From Lacticaseibacillus paracasei subsp. paracasei (GTDB taxonomy: Bacteria; Bacillota; Bacilli; Lactobacillales; Lactobacillaceae), in NCBI RefSeq assembly GCF_000829035.1, contig NZ_AP012541.1, positions 2,418,001 to 2,482,000 on the forward strand: 64,000 nt of DNA. Reading direction: 5' to 3'. Every line of letters starts with the position of its first letter. Positions within the stretch are counted from its first letter, which is position 1. The notes below the pieces were generated by a model. The model saw only the letters and a program-made list of their open reading frames with translations. It did not search any database and had not been told where the DNA came from. Both the position numbers and the translations under genes were made by a program. Shown one piece after another: positions 25,520 to 34,816 of the stretch.

Positions 25520-25775
25520 CTTAATCCTTTCTTAGGATATGCCTGTACTGATATATCGTCAACCGTTTTATGAAAATAATTTGTGTTTTTAAAGGAAAAA
25601 TTGTGAATATAGCCATACAAGTTATTACTCAGAATTGCCGTTATTGTTAAAAAGTCACTAGTGTGAGGATGTTCAAACGTCTTTTCGGAAAATTTATCGA
25701 CCCATCAGGTTTTTCAACTTTTCTGCAAATACTAGTGTCCCCATAACCGCCATTAACAAATTGTTTGCAACCGGT

Positions 25776-25789
25776 TTAGGCATACCATA
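25776..25789 (+). promoter_or_regulatory. Partial MntR-like site before the P-type ATPase
   Basis: TTAGG-CATA-CCATA: the left half is exact and the right half imperfect. It overlaps the likely promoter (TATTAT/TATATA just downstream). Confidence 0.4.
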
Positions 25790-25838
25790 TTATATAGTTA
25801 GCAACAAAAAATTTATATTATGAAATGAGGAATCATGC

Positions 25839-28556
25839 ATGGAAGAAGTTCCTGACTCGCAACCACCTGCGTCTGCACACAGTATCAAGGACCTGCAGCA
25901 ATCGTTGCAGGTCCCGTCCCTTGACCACGGCCTTTCTAAAGAAGAAGCCGCTAAACGCCTGAAGGCAAATGGACCGAACTCAATCGAGTCGCATCCAACG
26001 CCAAAATGGCTAATTTTTCTGCGTCAGTTTAACAATCTGATCATCTATATCCTGATCATTGCCGCGATTTTGACAACCGTGATAGGTGATGTGACCGATA
26101 CCTCAGTTATCGTTTTGGTCATTATCATCAATGCCATCATCGGCTACTATCAGGAAAGTAACGCCAGCGATTCCTTGGAAAAAATCAAGAAAATGCTGGC
26201 TCCTGAAGCCACGGTTTACCGTGACGGTGAACGGCTTGATATCCCTAGTGCCAATCTTGTGGTCGGTGATGTCGTCTTCCTTGAAGCAGGCGATAATGTC
26301 CCGGCTGATTTGCGCTTAGTTGATATTGATAATCTCACCATTCAGGAAGCTGTCCTCACTGGAGAAGCCAATTCCGTCATCAAAACCACCGCAACATTGC
26401 CAGCTGACACGCCATTAGCTGACCAAAGCAATATTGCGTTCGCCTCCACTGCCGTTGCTGGTGGCAGTGGCATCGGCATCGTGGTTGCCACTGGTCATCA
26501 AACCGAATTCGGTAAAATTTCCCAAGCGGTATCGGATGTCCGCAAAGGCCGTTCACCGATGATGCGTGAAATTGACGGCATTGGCAAAGGCATCTCCTAT
26601 GCGATCATTGCCGCTGCCGTGCTGCTGTTCATTTTCGGCCTCGTCATTGGCAAATACAGTTTGCCCGTCCTCGCCTTGGCCATTGTCACGATGGTCGTCG
26701 GCTCTATGCCAGAAGGCTTGCCAGCCACCACCTCGGTCATATTGGCCATGGGCGTGTCCAACATGGTCAAAAAGCAGCATGTCATTGTGAAAACCTTGCC
26801 AGCTGCTGAAACGCTTGGCTCAGTTGATGTCATCTGTACCGACAAAACTGGCACACTCACCAAAAACGAGATGACGATTACCACCATCGTGACACCGCAA
26901 GCAACCTACGATGTCAGCGGTACCGGTTATGCGCCGACTGGTGACTTTTCAATGGCTGGAAAAGTGATTGATCCAGCTGCACATGCCGATTTAACAGCAT
27001 TACTGACTGCTGGATTTGAAGCCAACGACACGGAATTGCACCAAGAAGATGGTCGTTATGTCATTAACGGCGAACCCACAGATGGCTCGTTTCTGACTGC
27101 CTACTACAAGGCTTTCAAACAGGAACCGGCGAACACCGAGCGCGATCTGATGCCATTTGATTCCAACAACCGGTACATGGCGAAGTTAGCTAAATGTGCC
27201 GATGGTCGTACGAGACTGTTTGTTAAAGGATCGCCGGATAAAATTCTTCCGTTAGTTGCTGCAGCACATGCTGACTTTGATCAGGGTCGCTACTTGAAGC
27301 TCACCAGCCAGTTCAGTGTCCAAGGCCAACGGGTCATTGCAGTTGCCGAAAAGGTAGTGCCAAACGCCACAACCGAAATTACCCCTGAACTGCTCAGCGA
27401 AGGACTTGATTTTCTCGGCATCACCGCGATTATCGACCCGCCGCGTGAGTCTGTCATCACGGCCATCAAGCAAATGCGCCGCGCTGGCGTGAAGGTGAAA
27501 ATGATTACTGGTGATCATCCAGAAACTGCCATCGCGATTGCCAAAAAACTCGGACTGGCTGATTCCCCAGAAGCGGTCACCGGTGCGCAATTGGCGGGCC
27601 TATCAGATGAAAAACGTCGACAATTGATTCTTAATGCTGATGTTTTTGCCCGAACGACCCCTAAAGACAAGCTGACTATCGTCTCTGTGCTGCAAGAAGC
27701 AGGCAATGTCACGGCAATGGTCGGTGATGGTGTCAATGATGCGCCAGCCCTTAAAAAAGCCGATGTCGGCGTTGCTATGGGCCAGTCTGGTACTGATGTT
27801 GCCAAGGATGCAGCGGATATGGTACTGACCGATGATCGCTTTGCTCGCATGGAAACTGCCATCGCGCAAGGGCGGCGGATTTACCAGAATATCAAAAAGA
27901 GTATTCTGTTCCTGCTGCCGACTTCATTTGCTGAAGGCTTGGTCATCGTGTTCACCATTCTGACGCAACAAGAAATGCCATTGCGTGCCAGTCAACTCCT
28001 GTGGATCAACATGGTCAGTGCTATTACGATCCAATTTGCCTTCATTTTCGAACCTGCGGAAGCCGGCACCATGGATCGACCACCACGTAAGAAGAACGCC
28101 GCGATGATGCATAAACACGATGTTTTCCAAATTGCTTATGTTGCCATGTTAATTGCAGGCATCGGCTTGTGGGCGTTTGACTGGTTGACCGCAAATCATC
28201 TAACCGATCGCACAACGGCAAGTACCATGATGGTTAACATGATTGTTTTAGGTAAAATTTTCTATCTGTTTAACATTCGCACCAATACATTGGCACTCTC
28301 AAAGAACCTGTTCAGTAATCCCATGGCCTTTGTCATCATTGGGATCATGCTAGCATTGCAATGCTTCCTGACCTATGTGCCGTTTATGCAAGACATTTTC
28401 CAAACCGCACCGATGTCTTGGCGTGAATGGGGACTGGCGATACTTGCCGGCTCAATCATTCTCATTGTGACCGAAATTGACAAAATCATTCGGATCCGCC
28501 GTCAGCGTATGCGCGGCCATGGTGCCTTTCGGTCAGTAACCAAAACACAAGGATAA
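25839..28556 (+). CDS. P2-type cation-transporting ATPase
   Basis: A 905-aa pump. Order: N-terminal cation_ATPase_N domain (about 15-80), two helices, actuator domain with TGEAN, helix 4 with MPEGLPAT, the phosphorylation site DKTGTLTKNEM near residue 334, the N-domain, TGDHPETA, the hinge MVGDGVNDAPALKKADVG, and six C-terminal helices. This is the Ca2+/Mn2+ (PMR1/SERCA-like) group. The neighbouring mntH and the partial MntR-like site suggest manganese or calcium export or import; the ion is not certain. ATG follows GAGGAATCATGC. Confidence 0.9.
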   Translation: MEEVPDSQPPASAHSIKDLQQSLQVPSLDHGLSKEEAAKRLKANGPNSIESHPTPKWLIFLRQFNNLIIYILIIAAILTTVIGDVTDTSVIVLVIIINAIIGYYQESNASDSLEKIKKMLAPEATVYRDGERLDIPSANLVVGDVVFLEAGDNVPADLRLVDIDNLTIQEAVLTGEANSVIKTTATLPADTPLADQSNIAFASTAVAGGSGIGIVVATGHQTEFGKISQAVSDVRKGRSPMMREIDGIGKGISYAIIAAAVLLFIFGLVIGKYSLPVLALAIVTMVVGSMPEGLPATTSVILAMGVSNMVKKQHVIVKTLPAAETLGSVDVICTDKTGTLTKNEMTITTIVTPQATYDVSGTGYAPTGDFSMAGKVIDPAAHADLTALLTAGFEANDTELHQEDGRYVINGEPTDGSFLTAYYKAFKQEPANTERDLMPFDSNNRYMAKLAKCADGRTRLFVKGSPDKILPLVAAAHADFDQGRYLKLTSQFSVQGQRVIAVAEKVVPNATTEITPELLSEGLDFLGITAIIDPPRESVITAIKQMRRAGVKVKMITGDHPETAIAIAKKLGLADSPEAVTGAQLAGLSDEKRRQLILNADVFARTTPKDKLTIVSVLQEAGNVTAMVGDGVNDAPALKKADVGVAMGQSGTDVAKDAADMVLTDDRFARMETAIAQGRRIYQNIKKSILFLLPTSFAEGLVIVFTILTQQEMPLRASQLLWINMVSAITIQFAFIFEPAEAGTMDRPPRKKNAAMMHKHDVFQIAYVAMLIAGIGLWAFDWLTANHLTDRTTASTMMVNMIVLGKIFYLFNIRTNTLALSKNLFSNPMAFVIIGIMLALQCFLTYVPFMQDIFQTAPMSWREWGLAILAGSIILIVTEIDKIIRIRRQRMRGHGAFRSVTKTQG

Positions 28557-28615
28557 TGTTTGGCCTCCCTAAATTTTTTCTTCCAATTTTGGATTAATCA
28601 TGGTAATACTATAAG

Positions 28616-28629
28616 TAAGGTTTCCCTAA
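28616..28629 (+). promoter_or_regulatory. MntR-like palindrome after the ATPase gene
   Basis: TAAGG-TTTC-CCTAA has one mismatch to TTAGG-N4-CCTAA. It lies between the ATPase stop and its terminator, next to TAATACT/TACTATAA, which could be a small promoter. It is also the core of a longer palindrome TAAGGTTT-N7-AAACCTTA. Confidence 0.4.
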
Positions 28630-28652
28630 CAAACCTTATGCGTATTTAGAAG

Positions 28653-28696
28653 GCCTGATAGCCAGATCGACCATCGCTCAAGCTGTCAGGCTTTTT
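28653..28696 (+). terminator. Terminator after the P-type ATPase
   Basis: GCCTGATAGC/GCTGTCAGGC stem with a 19-nt loop, then TTTTT. Confidence 0.85.
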
Positions 28697-28777
28697 GAAT
28701 ACCTTTTTTCTTTTAAATAAAGGCATTATCAGTTGAGCAGTCCCGAATTCTGCTTAGTCACATCACTAAAAATTATT

Positions 28778-28791
28778 TCAGGCTTACCTAA
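28778..28791 (+). promoter_or_regulatory. MntR-like palindrome before the 28856 gene
   Basis: TCAGG-CTTA-CCTAA has one mismatch to the mntH site. It lies just upstream of TATACT, the likely -10 of the 28856 gene. Confidence 0.45.
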
Positions 28792-28855
28792 TATTTCTCT
28801 TTTAAATATCATCATAACTGCTATACTAAAAGTGAAAAGAAGAGGAGTGATCGTT

Positions 28856-29221
28856 TTGAAATTGTATCAAAGCCTTACCCAAGTCCAAATCAACGAACAA
28901 TTCGCTGGTCAAGCAACCGGCTACAAGCTTTCCACGACCCTTGATAAGCCGCTGAACTACGATCCAACGATTCTCTATCAGTATTTGGATACCGTCCTGA
29001 AACCGGGCAGTCGCCACGACGAAAACAACTTGCGCTACGTGACTGATCCGGGCTATATCGGCGAAAACTTTAATTACCAAAGCGTCCCGTTTACTTCGCA
29101 CATGACCGAATTCGACGAGAAGATGGCCTTCGCACGCAAACTGGTGGCCGACCTTAATCGTCATTTATCTGTCAACATCAAACCAGAAGATGAAACTATC
29201 GAACTGGTCTTTGTTGACTAA
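28856..29221 (+). CDS. Uncharacterised 121-aa protein
   Basis: A soluble acidic protein with no signal or membrane segment. It starts at TTG 28856 (MKLYQSLTQVQINEQF) with GAGGAGTGATCGTT upstream; the longer frame has no ribosome binding site. Aromatic-rich middle (YDPTILYQYLDTVLKPGSRHDENNLRYV) and acidic end (KPEDETIELVFVD). I do not recognise the family. A palindrome like the mntH operator precedes the promoter, so manganese-dependent expression is possible. Confidence 0.65.
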   Translation: MKLYQSLTQVQINEQFAGQATGYKLSTTLDKPLNYDPTILYQYLDTVLKPGSRHDENNLRYVTDPGYIGENFNYQSVPFTSHMTEFDEKMAFARKLVADLNRHLSVNIKPEDETIELVFVD

Positions 29222-29311
29222 AGCAACCGTGTTACCCTCCTTTCCTAGTCGCGATGCTTCTCTCCTGATCATTTGCGGCTAAGTACCCAGTCAAGCATGC
29301 TTAGTTGCAAC

Positions 29312-29351
29312 AAAAATGACCGTCTACTTTTTAGTAGGCGGTCATTTTTTT
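29312..29351. terminator. Bidirectional terminator
   Basis: AAAAATGACCGTCTAC with its near-perfect complement, T-runs on both sides, between convergent genes. Confidence 0.85.
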
Positions 29352-29374
29352 AGATGCAAAGCACGAATTCGCAG

Positions 29375-30748
29375 CTATACCGCTTTCTTCGCGACTTCCT
29401 TTGGTAACGTTAACGCCAACAGCAAGCCAATCAGGCCCACGCCAGCAAATACAGCGAAGGTAACCGCAAAACCGCCAGCATGACTTCGCAGCGTGGTTTG
29501 CACGCCATCCAACAACACTGTGGCGAACATGACACCGGCAGACCCAAACAACTGCCGAGCCGTCGTTGTAACCGCAGTGCCGTCTGCCACGAGCTCATTC
29601 GGCAAAGCATTCGCGCCAGCCGTCACTGAAGGCATCATCACAAAGGCATTGCCGGCTTCAGTCGCCATCGCCAACATAATTGCCCCAATCAGCGGTAAAT
29701 GATGGGCAAAGACTGCTAACAGACCAAAGCCACCAGTAATCAACAACATGCCAATCATGGCCACGACACGCGGTCCAAAGCGATCCAGTAGGCGCCCGCT
29801 AATTGGATTCAAAATACTCAGCAACACCGCAGCTGGCACTAAGGACAAGCCAGAAATCAACGGTGACAAACCAAGCAGCGTTTGAAAGTAAAGCGGCATC
29901 AGGATAGTGGTGACAATCAAACCGACGTATGAAATTCCGGTCAGAAACACCGCTTTAGTAAACATACCAGTGGCAAAAACTCGCATTTGCAACATTGGTG
30001 GTTGGCGATTCAATTGCCGAACAACGAAAATACCAGCTGCCAGAACGCCTAAAATCAACAAACCAACCACGCCAACAGTTAAGCCTTTTTTCGACAAAGC
30101 ACCCAAGGCATAAAGTAGAATTGGAAAACTTGCGGATAAAAGGAAGGAGACCCAGTCCAGTTGCGTCGGTTGCAATGGCATGACAGACGCAATGGTCACC
30201 GTTGAAACGGCTAGCACAAGCAGCGAAACGACCAAGAAGAACAAGAATAAAGCCTGCCAAGGGAACCATGTCAGCAAAACACCGGAAATAATCGGACCGA
30301 CTGCCAAGGCTGAGCCCATGACCAATCCCGCCGTGCCCATCATCCGACCACGCTCACTATGCGGCGTAATTGTCAGCAACACGGTCTGGAAACTCGGGAA
30401 AATAATCCCGACCGCAATCGCTTCAAGCAACCGGCCAATCATGAGCACGGTAAAACTCGGTGCCCAGATACATAAGCCTGTCCCAATGGCAAAAATGAGT
30501 TCAATCGCTTGGAAAAGCCGTTGGAAAGGTACATTATGCAACAGCCATGGACTAACCGGAATCATCAAGGTCATCACCAACATAAAGCCGGTCGTCAGCC
30601 AAGCAACTGTATCCGCTCCTAAACCAAAAGCTTTCATAAAAGCAGGATAAGCGGTGCTTAAAGAAGACTGCGAAATTGACATCGAAAAGGTACCTGTCAG
30701 TAACGTGGCGACAAAAGCCCCGCGATGTTTGATCGTTGGAGAGTGCAT
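29375..30748 (-). CDS. MFS multidrug exporter (DHA2/EmrB-like)
   Basis: A 457-aa integral membrane protein with about 12-14 helices. Conserved blocks: TAYPAFMKAF near residue 32, the motif A-like GRLLEAIAVG, the helix-5 motif C-like LVMGSALAVGPIISG and a second motif A-like SGRLLDRFGPR. Such proton-driven pumps expel drugs or dyes. It ends at a terminator shared with the 28856 gene. The gene lies 40 bp downstream of the multicopper oxidase on the same strand, so read-through is possible. Substrate unknown. Confidence 0.9.
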   Translation of the reverse strand: MHSPTIKHRGAFVATLLTGTFSMSISQSSLSTAYPAFMKAFGLGADTVAWLTTGFMLVMTLMIPVSPWLLHNVPFQRLFQAIELIFAIGTGLCIWAPSFTVLMIGRLLEAIAVGIIFPSFQTVLLTITPHSERGRMMGTAGLVMGSALAVGPIISGVLLTWFPWQALFLFFLVVSLLVLAVSTVTIASVMPLQPTQLDWVSFLLSASFPILLYALGALSKKGLTVGVVGLLILGVLAAGIFVVRQLNRQPPMLQMRVFATGMFTKAVFLTGISYVGLIVTTILMPLYFQTLLGLSPLISGLSLVPAAVLLSILNPISGRLLDRFGPRVVAMIGMLLITGGFGLLAVFAHHLPLIGAIMLAMATEAGNAFVMMPSVTAGANALPNELVADGTAVTTTARQLFGSAGVMFATVLLDGVQTTLRSHAGGFAVTFAVFAGVGLIGLLLALTLPKEVAKKAV

Positions 30749-30787
30749 ATTAAAATCATCTTTTTCTATATTAGTATTGTGGGACGT

Positions 30788-32317
30788 TTACATTTTCATT
30801 CCCATTTTTTCATAAGACTGCATACCGCCCATCCAAATCTCAGATGGTTTGACGCCACGTTCTTTAGCCAAGGCCATCATTAACGTATCCATATCCATCA
30901 ATTTATATTCTTGCTTTGGCTTGGCTGGATCGAAAGTTTCAATCTGTGCCATCATGCCGCCATCTTCGTGCTCAATGATATGGCAGTGATACATATAAAC
31001 CCCTGGCAAATCAAAGCGAACTAGCAGCCGAACCGTTTCACCAGGATTCACGCCAACGGTATCTTTGAAACCATGTTCATTTGGATACGGCGCATGCCCA
31101 TTCCGCGACAAGACTAAGAATTGGGTTCCATGCACATGGAATGGATGAACCATTCCAGGCGCATCATTGCTATTGGTAACATCCCAGTACTGGGCTTTGC
31201 CAATTGGCTGCGTGGCATCAATCCGCTGCATGGCGAACTTTTTACCGTCAATCGCAACACCTTCGTCCATCCCCTGCATCACAACATGGCGAACTGGCAA
31301 AGCCGGGTCAACCACTGGTGCCTTCACATCGAACAACTTATCAGGCAAGGTCGTCTGATCCGGTTTGAACGCATGAATGCGGAACTTTAGCAATGGCACA
31401 TCATCCGTATATAAGGTAACCTCGTCGCCTTCATGGTATTGACCAAAATCAACAATCACTTCGGCACGCTCAGCACAAGTCAGCATCAGATGGGTGAATT
31501 TGACCGGCTCCGGTAACAATGAGCCATCCCCGCCAATTTGCGTAAATGGCAGGTCATCGGAAAAATGCAACCGCCATTCACGGCGATTAGCACCATCCAG
31601 AAAACGCAACCGGATCTTTTGCGTGGTGACGTCAAAATAAGGATTGATCGTACCGTTAATCATTGCGGTTGGCCCAGCAACACCGTCAGGATCATAATCA
31701 GCCCGGTAGTCCCACTGGTTGTTCTCGTGAAAACGCCGGTCTTGCAAAATGACCGGAATATCGTCAACGCCATAGTTCCTTGGCAATGGCAGGCTGGCTT
31801 CATGGTCGTCTTTGACAATCACCATGGCAGCCAAACCATGCCAAACCTGCTCGGCTGTGGATGGGCACGGATGCGCGTGCAGCCACAAAGTCGTCGCCGG
31901 TTGTTCCAATGTGAAGTCGATATGCTTACTTTCACCCGGATAAACCGGCGCATGGCATCCGCCATCAACATAAGGGCCACTGACATTAGCCCCATGCCAA
32001 TGAAAAGTGGTCAACTCAGGCAAGGTGTTTTTCAGTGTCACATGCGTATGCTGACCACGGCGATACACAATCGTCTGACCTAACAGACTGGTATTATAGC
32101 CCCACGTCTTGGTCTTCGCCCCTGGTAACAGTTGCGTTTCCCCAGCCTTTGCTGTCACCGTGTAATAAACGTCGGTCGCTGTCTCTTTATCCGGTTTCAA
32201 CAACGGCGGCGCATTTAAGGGCTTCTCAGGCGCATCACTGACCTCAAGCGGCACGTACCCGCCATCGTGGAGATCAAACGCTGGCTCATCAAAGAAATAG
32301 TCCGTATAGGTTTTCAT
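30788..32317 (-). CDS. Multicopper oxidase (three cupredoxin domains)
   Basis: A 509-aa copper oxidase. The four copper-ligand clusters are present: HWHG (near 108), HAHP (near 147), HPFHVHG (near 390) and HCHIIEHEDGGMM (near 446, with the T1 His and Met). No Sec or Tat signal is visible, so it is probably cytoplasmic, unlike SufI/CotA relatives that are exported. ATG 32315-32317 follows GAGGGGGAAATCACG. Family members oxidise metals (Mn, Fe, Cu) or phenols with O2; near Mn genes, metal oxidation is one plausible role. Confidence 0.92.
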   Translation of the reverse strand: MKTYTDYFFDEPAFDLHDGGYVPLEVSDAPEKPLNAPPLLKPDKETATDVYYTVTAKAGETQLLPGAKTKTWGYNTSLLGQTIVYRRGQHTHVTLKNTLPELTTFHWHGANVSGPYVDGGCHAPVYPGESKHIDFTLEQPATTLWLHAHPCPSTAEQVWHGLAAMVIVKDDHEASLPLPRNYGVDDIPVILQDRRFHENNQWDYRADYDPDGVAGPTAMINGTINPYFDVTTQKIRLRFLDGANRREWRLHFSDDLPFTQIGGDGSLLPEPVKFTHLMLTCAERAEVIVDFGQYHEGDEVTLYTDDVPLLKFRIHAFKPDQTTLPDKLFDVKAPVVDPALPVRHVVMQGMDEGVAIDGKKFAMQRIDATQPIGKAQYWDVTNSNDAPGMVHPFHVHGTQFLVLSRNGHAPYPNEHGFKDTVGVNPGETVRLLVRFDLPGVYMYHCHIIEHEDGGMMAQIETFDPAKPKQEYKLMDMDTLMMALAKERGVKPSEIWMGGMQSYEKMGMKM

Positions 32318-32443
32318 CGTGATTTCCCCCTCTGACAAGAATTTTAACACTTTTTAGGGTTGCCATAAACATAATTTAGAATTAATCTAAAGTAGTAGCG
32401 AAAAATGGTATAGGTCTTATCCATACACTTGAGGAGGATTTTC

Positions 32444-32635
32444 ATGCAACAAATGTCGAAAACAATGGGCTGGCTCATGCTGGCGTTAAATGTGGTGTTG
32501 CTGATTCTAATTGGTACCATGCACAATATGGCAGCGATGTGGTTAATGGGTCTGATTATGACTTTGGACGCTGTGACCGGGTTAGTTACCGCTTATCGGC
32601 CCCAGTCAAGTCAACAACACGCCCACCAGCACTAG
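32444..32635 (+). CDS. Small membrane protein, 63 aa
   Basis: Two hydrophobic helices (about 8-26 and 30-50) and a His-rich end (SSQQHAHQH). ATG 32444 follows GAGGAGGATTTTC with ideal spacing. It is divergent from the multicopper oxidase. The C-terminal HxHxH could bind metal; the function is unknown. Confidence 0.65.
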   Translation: MQQMSKTMGWLMLALNVVLLILIGTMHNMAAMWLMGLIMTLDAVTGLVTAYRPQSSQQHAHQH

Positions 32636-32690
32636 TTTGTTAAGAAGTTGCTGCAAGACCTTTCATGGAGTCATTGATCGGCGTTATATG

Positions 32691-32719
32691 TTGACATGTA
32701 CATATGTTGAATATATCAT
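32691..32719 (+). promoter_or_regulatory. Promoter of the CDF exporter/ArsR operon
   Basis: TTGACA, 17-bp spacer, TATCAT. The spacer holds ATATGTTGAATATAT, an AT-rich near-palindrome like ArsR/SmtB operators. Confidence 0.65.
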
Positions 32720-32763
32720 GTGTCTGTGCTTAGATGAACAGTCACATGAAAGAGGGTCGTTTA

Positions 32764-33402
32764 ATGCAGCAACTGTCAATGACGCAGAAACAAACCATGA
32801 CGTCAGCCTTACGGGTTGAATATTTTTCAACGGCATGGATGGCATTTGAGTTCATAGTCGGTTTTTGGTCCGGTATGCAAGCAGGTTCCATTCTCTTAAT
32901 TGCGTTTGGCCTCGATAGTTTTCTTGAAATTATTTCTGGCAGTGCCCTCATTTGGCGTCTTAAAAAAGAAGCCAATGGTGCGCCATCTGCGGAGGTTGCT
33001 CAAGCAGAGCAACGTTCCAGTCTCATTGTCGGCAGTGTTTTATTATTACTCAGTCTTTATGTCATTGGCGTTTCCGGCTATAATTGGGTTACACATGCCG
33101 CAGCTGATACAAGTTACAGCGGCATGGCAATCGCAATTGCTTCCGTGTTCCTGATGCCTGTTTTGACCATTAAAAAGCGGCACTTGGGAGAAAAGTTAAC
33201 CTCTCCCGCGCTGATTGAAGATGGCATGTGCAACATCACCTGTGCTTATATGGCCGCAACTGTTCTGCTTGGCAGTTTGCTGACTTGGTTGTTTAACTGG
33301 TGGTGGGCGGATTCTGTCGCTGCTTTAGTCTTGGTTTATTTTGTGGCTAGTGAGGGCTGGGAAGCGTTGCAAACGGGATTGGGACACGGTGATGACGCTT
33401 AA
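32764..33402 (+). CDS. Cation-efflux (CDF-like) membrane protein
   Basis: A 212-aa protein with about six helices. [19 protein letters not shown] and the helix with [12 protein letters not shown] carry acidic residues typical of the metal site in CDF/TMEM163-like exporters; a second pair lies in [13 protein letters not shown]. There is no His-rich loop or cytoplasmic domain, so it is a short CDF variant. ATG 32764 follows AGAGGGTCGTTTA. It is followed 20 bp later by a CzrA-type metal sensor, implying Zn/Co-type export regulated by that sensor. Confidence 0.82.
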   Translation: MQQLSMTQKQTMTSALRVEYFSTAWMAFEFIVGFWSGMQAGSILLIAFGLDSFLEIISGSALIWRLKKEANGAPSAEVAQAEQRSSLIVGSVLLLLSLYVIGVSGYNWVTHAAADTSYSGMAIAIASVFLMPVLTIKKRHLGEKLTSPALIEDGMCNITCAYMAATVLLGSLLTWLFNWWWADSVAALVLVYFVASEGWEALQTGLGHGDDA

Positions 33403-33422
33403 CTAATGGAGGTTTCGGTCAC

Positions 33423-33755
33423 ATGGACACAGACACTTTAGAACTGGTCACGACAGCTAAATTGACTGAGGCGGAACGCATTTTTAAGTTATTGAGCAAT
33501 CCGATTCGCCTACAGATGTTAAAACTGCTCGAACAACGGGAACTGAATGTCGGTACCATTGGTGACTTGTTAGGTTTGGAACAGCCGGTTGTTTCCCACC
33601 AGCTTGCCTTGTTGCGAAAGCACCAGCTGGTGAGCGCCAAACGGGTGGGTAAAGCCAATTTCTACCGCCTCGATGATCCGCATATCATCACCGTCATCGA
33701 TGCTATGCTCGCCCATGCCGACCACGTGGCTCGCGGCAAGCGACACGGCGAATAA
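33423..33755 (+). CDS. ArsR/SmtB-family metal-sensing repressor (CzrA-like)
   Basis: A 110-aa winged-helix dimer. [26 protein letters not shown] near residues 46-68. The alpha-5 metal site of CzrA is intact: DPH near residue 87, then HADH eleven residues later, i.e. D-x-H-x10-H-x2-H. This site senses Zn or Co and releases DNA when loaded. There is no alpha-3 Cys site. It is co-transcribed with the CDF exporter, and self-regulation is likely. ATG follows GGAGGTTTCGGTCAC. Confidence 0.93.
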   Translation: MDTDTLELVTTAKLTEAERIFKLLSNPIRLQMLKLLEQRELNVGTIGDLLGLEQPVVSHQLALLRKHQLVSAKRVGKANFYRLDDPHIITVIDAMLAHADHVARGKRHGE

Positions 33756-33800
33756 TGCAACAATGGGTTTGCAGTCAGAGAAGGCTACGAGTCAGCCATA

Positions 33801-33845
33801 AAAAAACGTTACCTTTACCATTTTCGGCAAAGGTAACGTTTTTTT
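33801..33845. terminator. Bidirectional terminator
   Basis: AAACGTTACCTTT and complement, with A6 and T7 on the two sides, between convergent operons. Confidence 0.88.
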
Positions 33846-33874
33846 AATGGTTCAACCGAGCGTCTTGGTCGCGA

Positions 33875-34816
33875 TTATTCCGCCAAACCGTCGTGAATCT
33901 TATCTAGGTTCCATTTCATCATGCTGTAGTACGTATCGCCTTTGGTGCCTTTTGCTGCCAAGGAGTCGGTAAAGATTTTGGCGTGAATCGATAGGCCGGT
34001 TTCTTTAGCAACTTTGTTCATGGACTTCGGTGAAACAGAACTTTCGACAAACAAATGCTTAACATCGGAGGCGCGAATTTTCGCTAAAACCGTCTGCATC
34101 TGCTCAGGCGTACCTTGGGCTTCGGTGTTAATTTCCCAGATATAGGCTGGGGTGACGTGATAAGCCTTAGAGAAATACTTGAAGGCGCCTTCTGATGTAA
34201 CGAGCAACCGCTGGCGTTCCGGAATATCAAGGAACTGAGATTGGGCGGTTTGATGCAGTTTTTGCAGCTTAGCAACGTATTGATCTGCATTCATCTGGTA
34301 ATAATTGGCATTCTTGGCATCTTTTTGCTTCAACACCTTAGTGATGGTTTTCACGTATTGAATCCCGTTGGCCAGATCAAGCCAAGCGTGCGGGTCTTGT
34401 TCCTTCGTATTGGTCGTCAGGTACATCGGATTAACCCCGTCACTGGCAGCAAAAACGTCTTTGTTAAAAGCTTTATGCGATGTTTGAACTAACTTTTTGA
34501 ACCAACCATTTCCGCCAGTTTCAAGGTTGAGGCCATTGTGGAAGACAACATCGGCTTCACTAGTGGCAGCAACGTCGGTCGGTCGCGGTTCATATTCGTG
34601 CGGGTCGGTGCCGCGCTTGACGATACTATAGAGTTCAATGCGATCACCGCCGACATTGTGCACCATGTCTTCAAGAATCGAGTTGGTGGTGACGACACGT
34701 AATTGTTGGTTAGTACTTGCTGAATCTTTCTGAGTCGTACTGCGGTTGTTTACAAACCAGAAAACCCCTGCAACCATGGTTAAAACAGCAACAACACTGA
34801 TTAGAATCTTTTTCAT
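33875..34816 (-). CDS. mtsA: Manganese ABC transporter substrate-binding protein without lipobox
   Basis: A 313-aa cluster A-I solute-binding protein. The four metal ligands of PsaA/MtsA are visible: His in DPHEYEP (near 74), His in DPHAWLDL (near 143), Glu in IWEINTE (near 212) and Asp in IFTDSLA (near 288), a Mn-type site. Unusually, the N-terminus (MKKILISVVAVLTMVAGVFWFVNN) has no Cys lipobox, so it is likely a membrane-anchored protein rather than a lipoprotein. It overlaps the permease gene by 4 bp and is third in the operon. Confidence 0.92.
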   Translation of the reverse strand: MKKILISVVAVLTMVAGVFWFVNNRSTTQKDSASTNQQLRVVTTNSILEDMVHNVGGDRIELYSIVKRGTDPHEYEPRPTDVAATSEADVVFHNGLNLETGGNGWFKKLVQTSHKAFNKDVFAASDGVNPMYLTTNTKEQDPHAWLDLANGIQYVKTITKVLKQKDAKNANYYQMNADQYVAKLQKLHQTAQSQFLDIPERQRLLVTSEGAFKYFSKAYHVTPAYIWEINTEAQGTPEQMQTVLAKIRASDVKHLFVESSVSPKSMNKVAKETGLSIHAKIFTDSLAAKGTKGDTYYSMMKWNLDKIHDGLAE

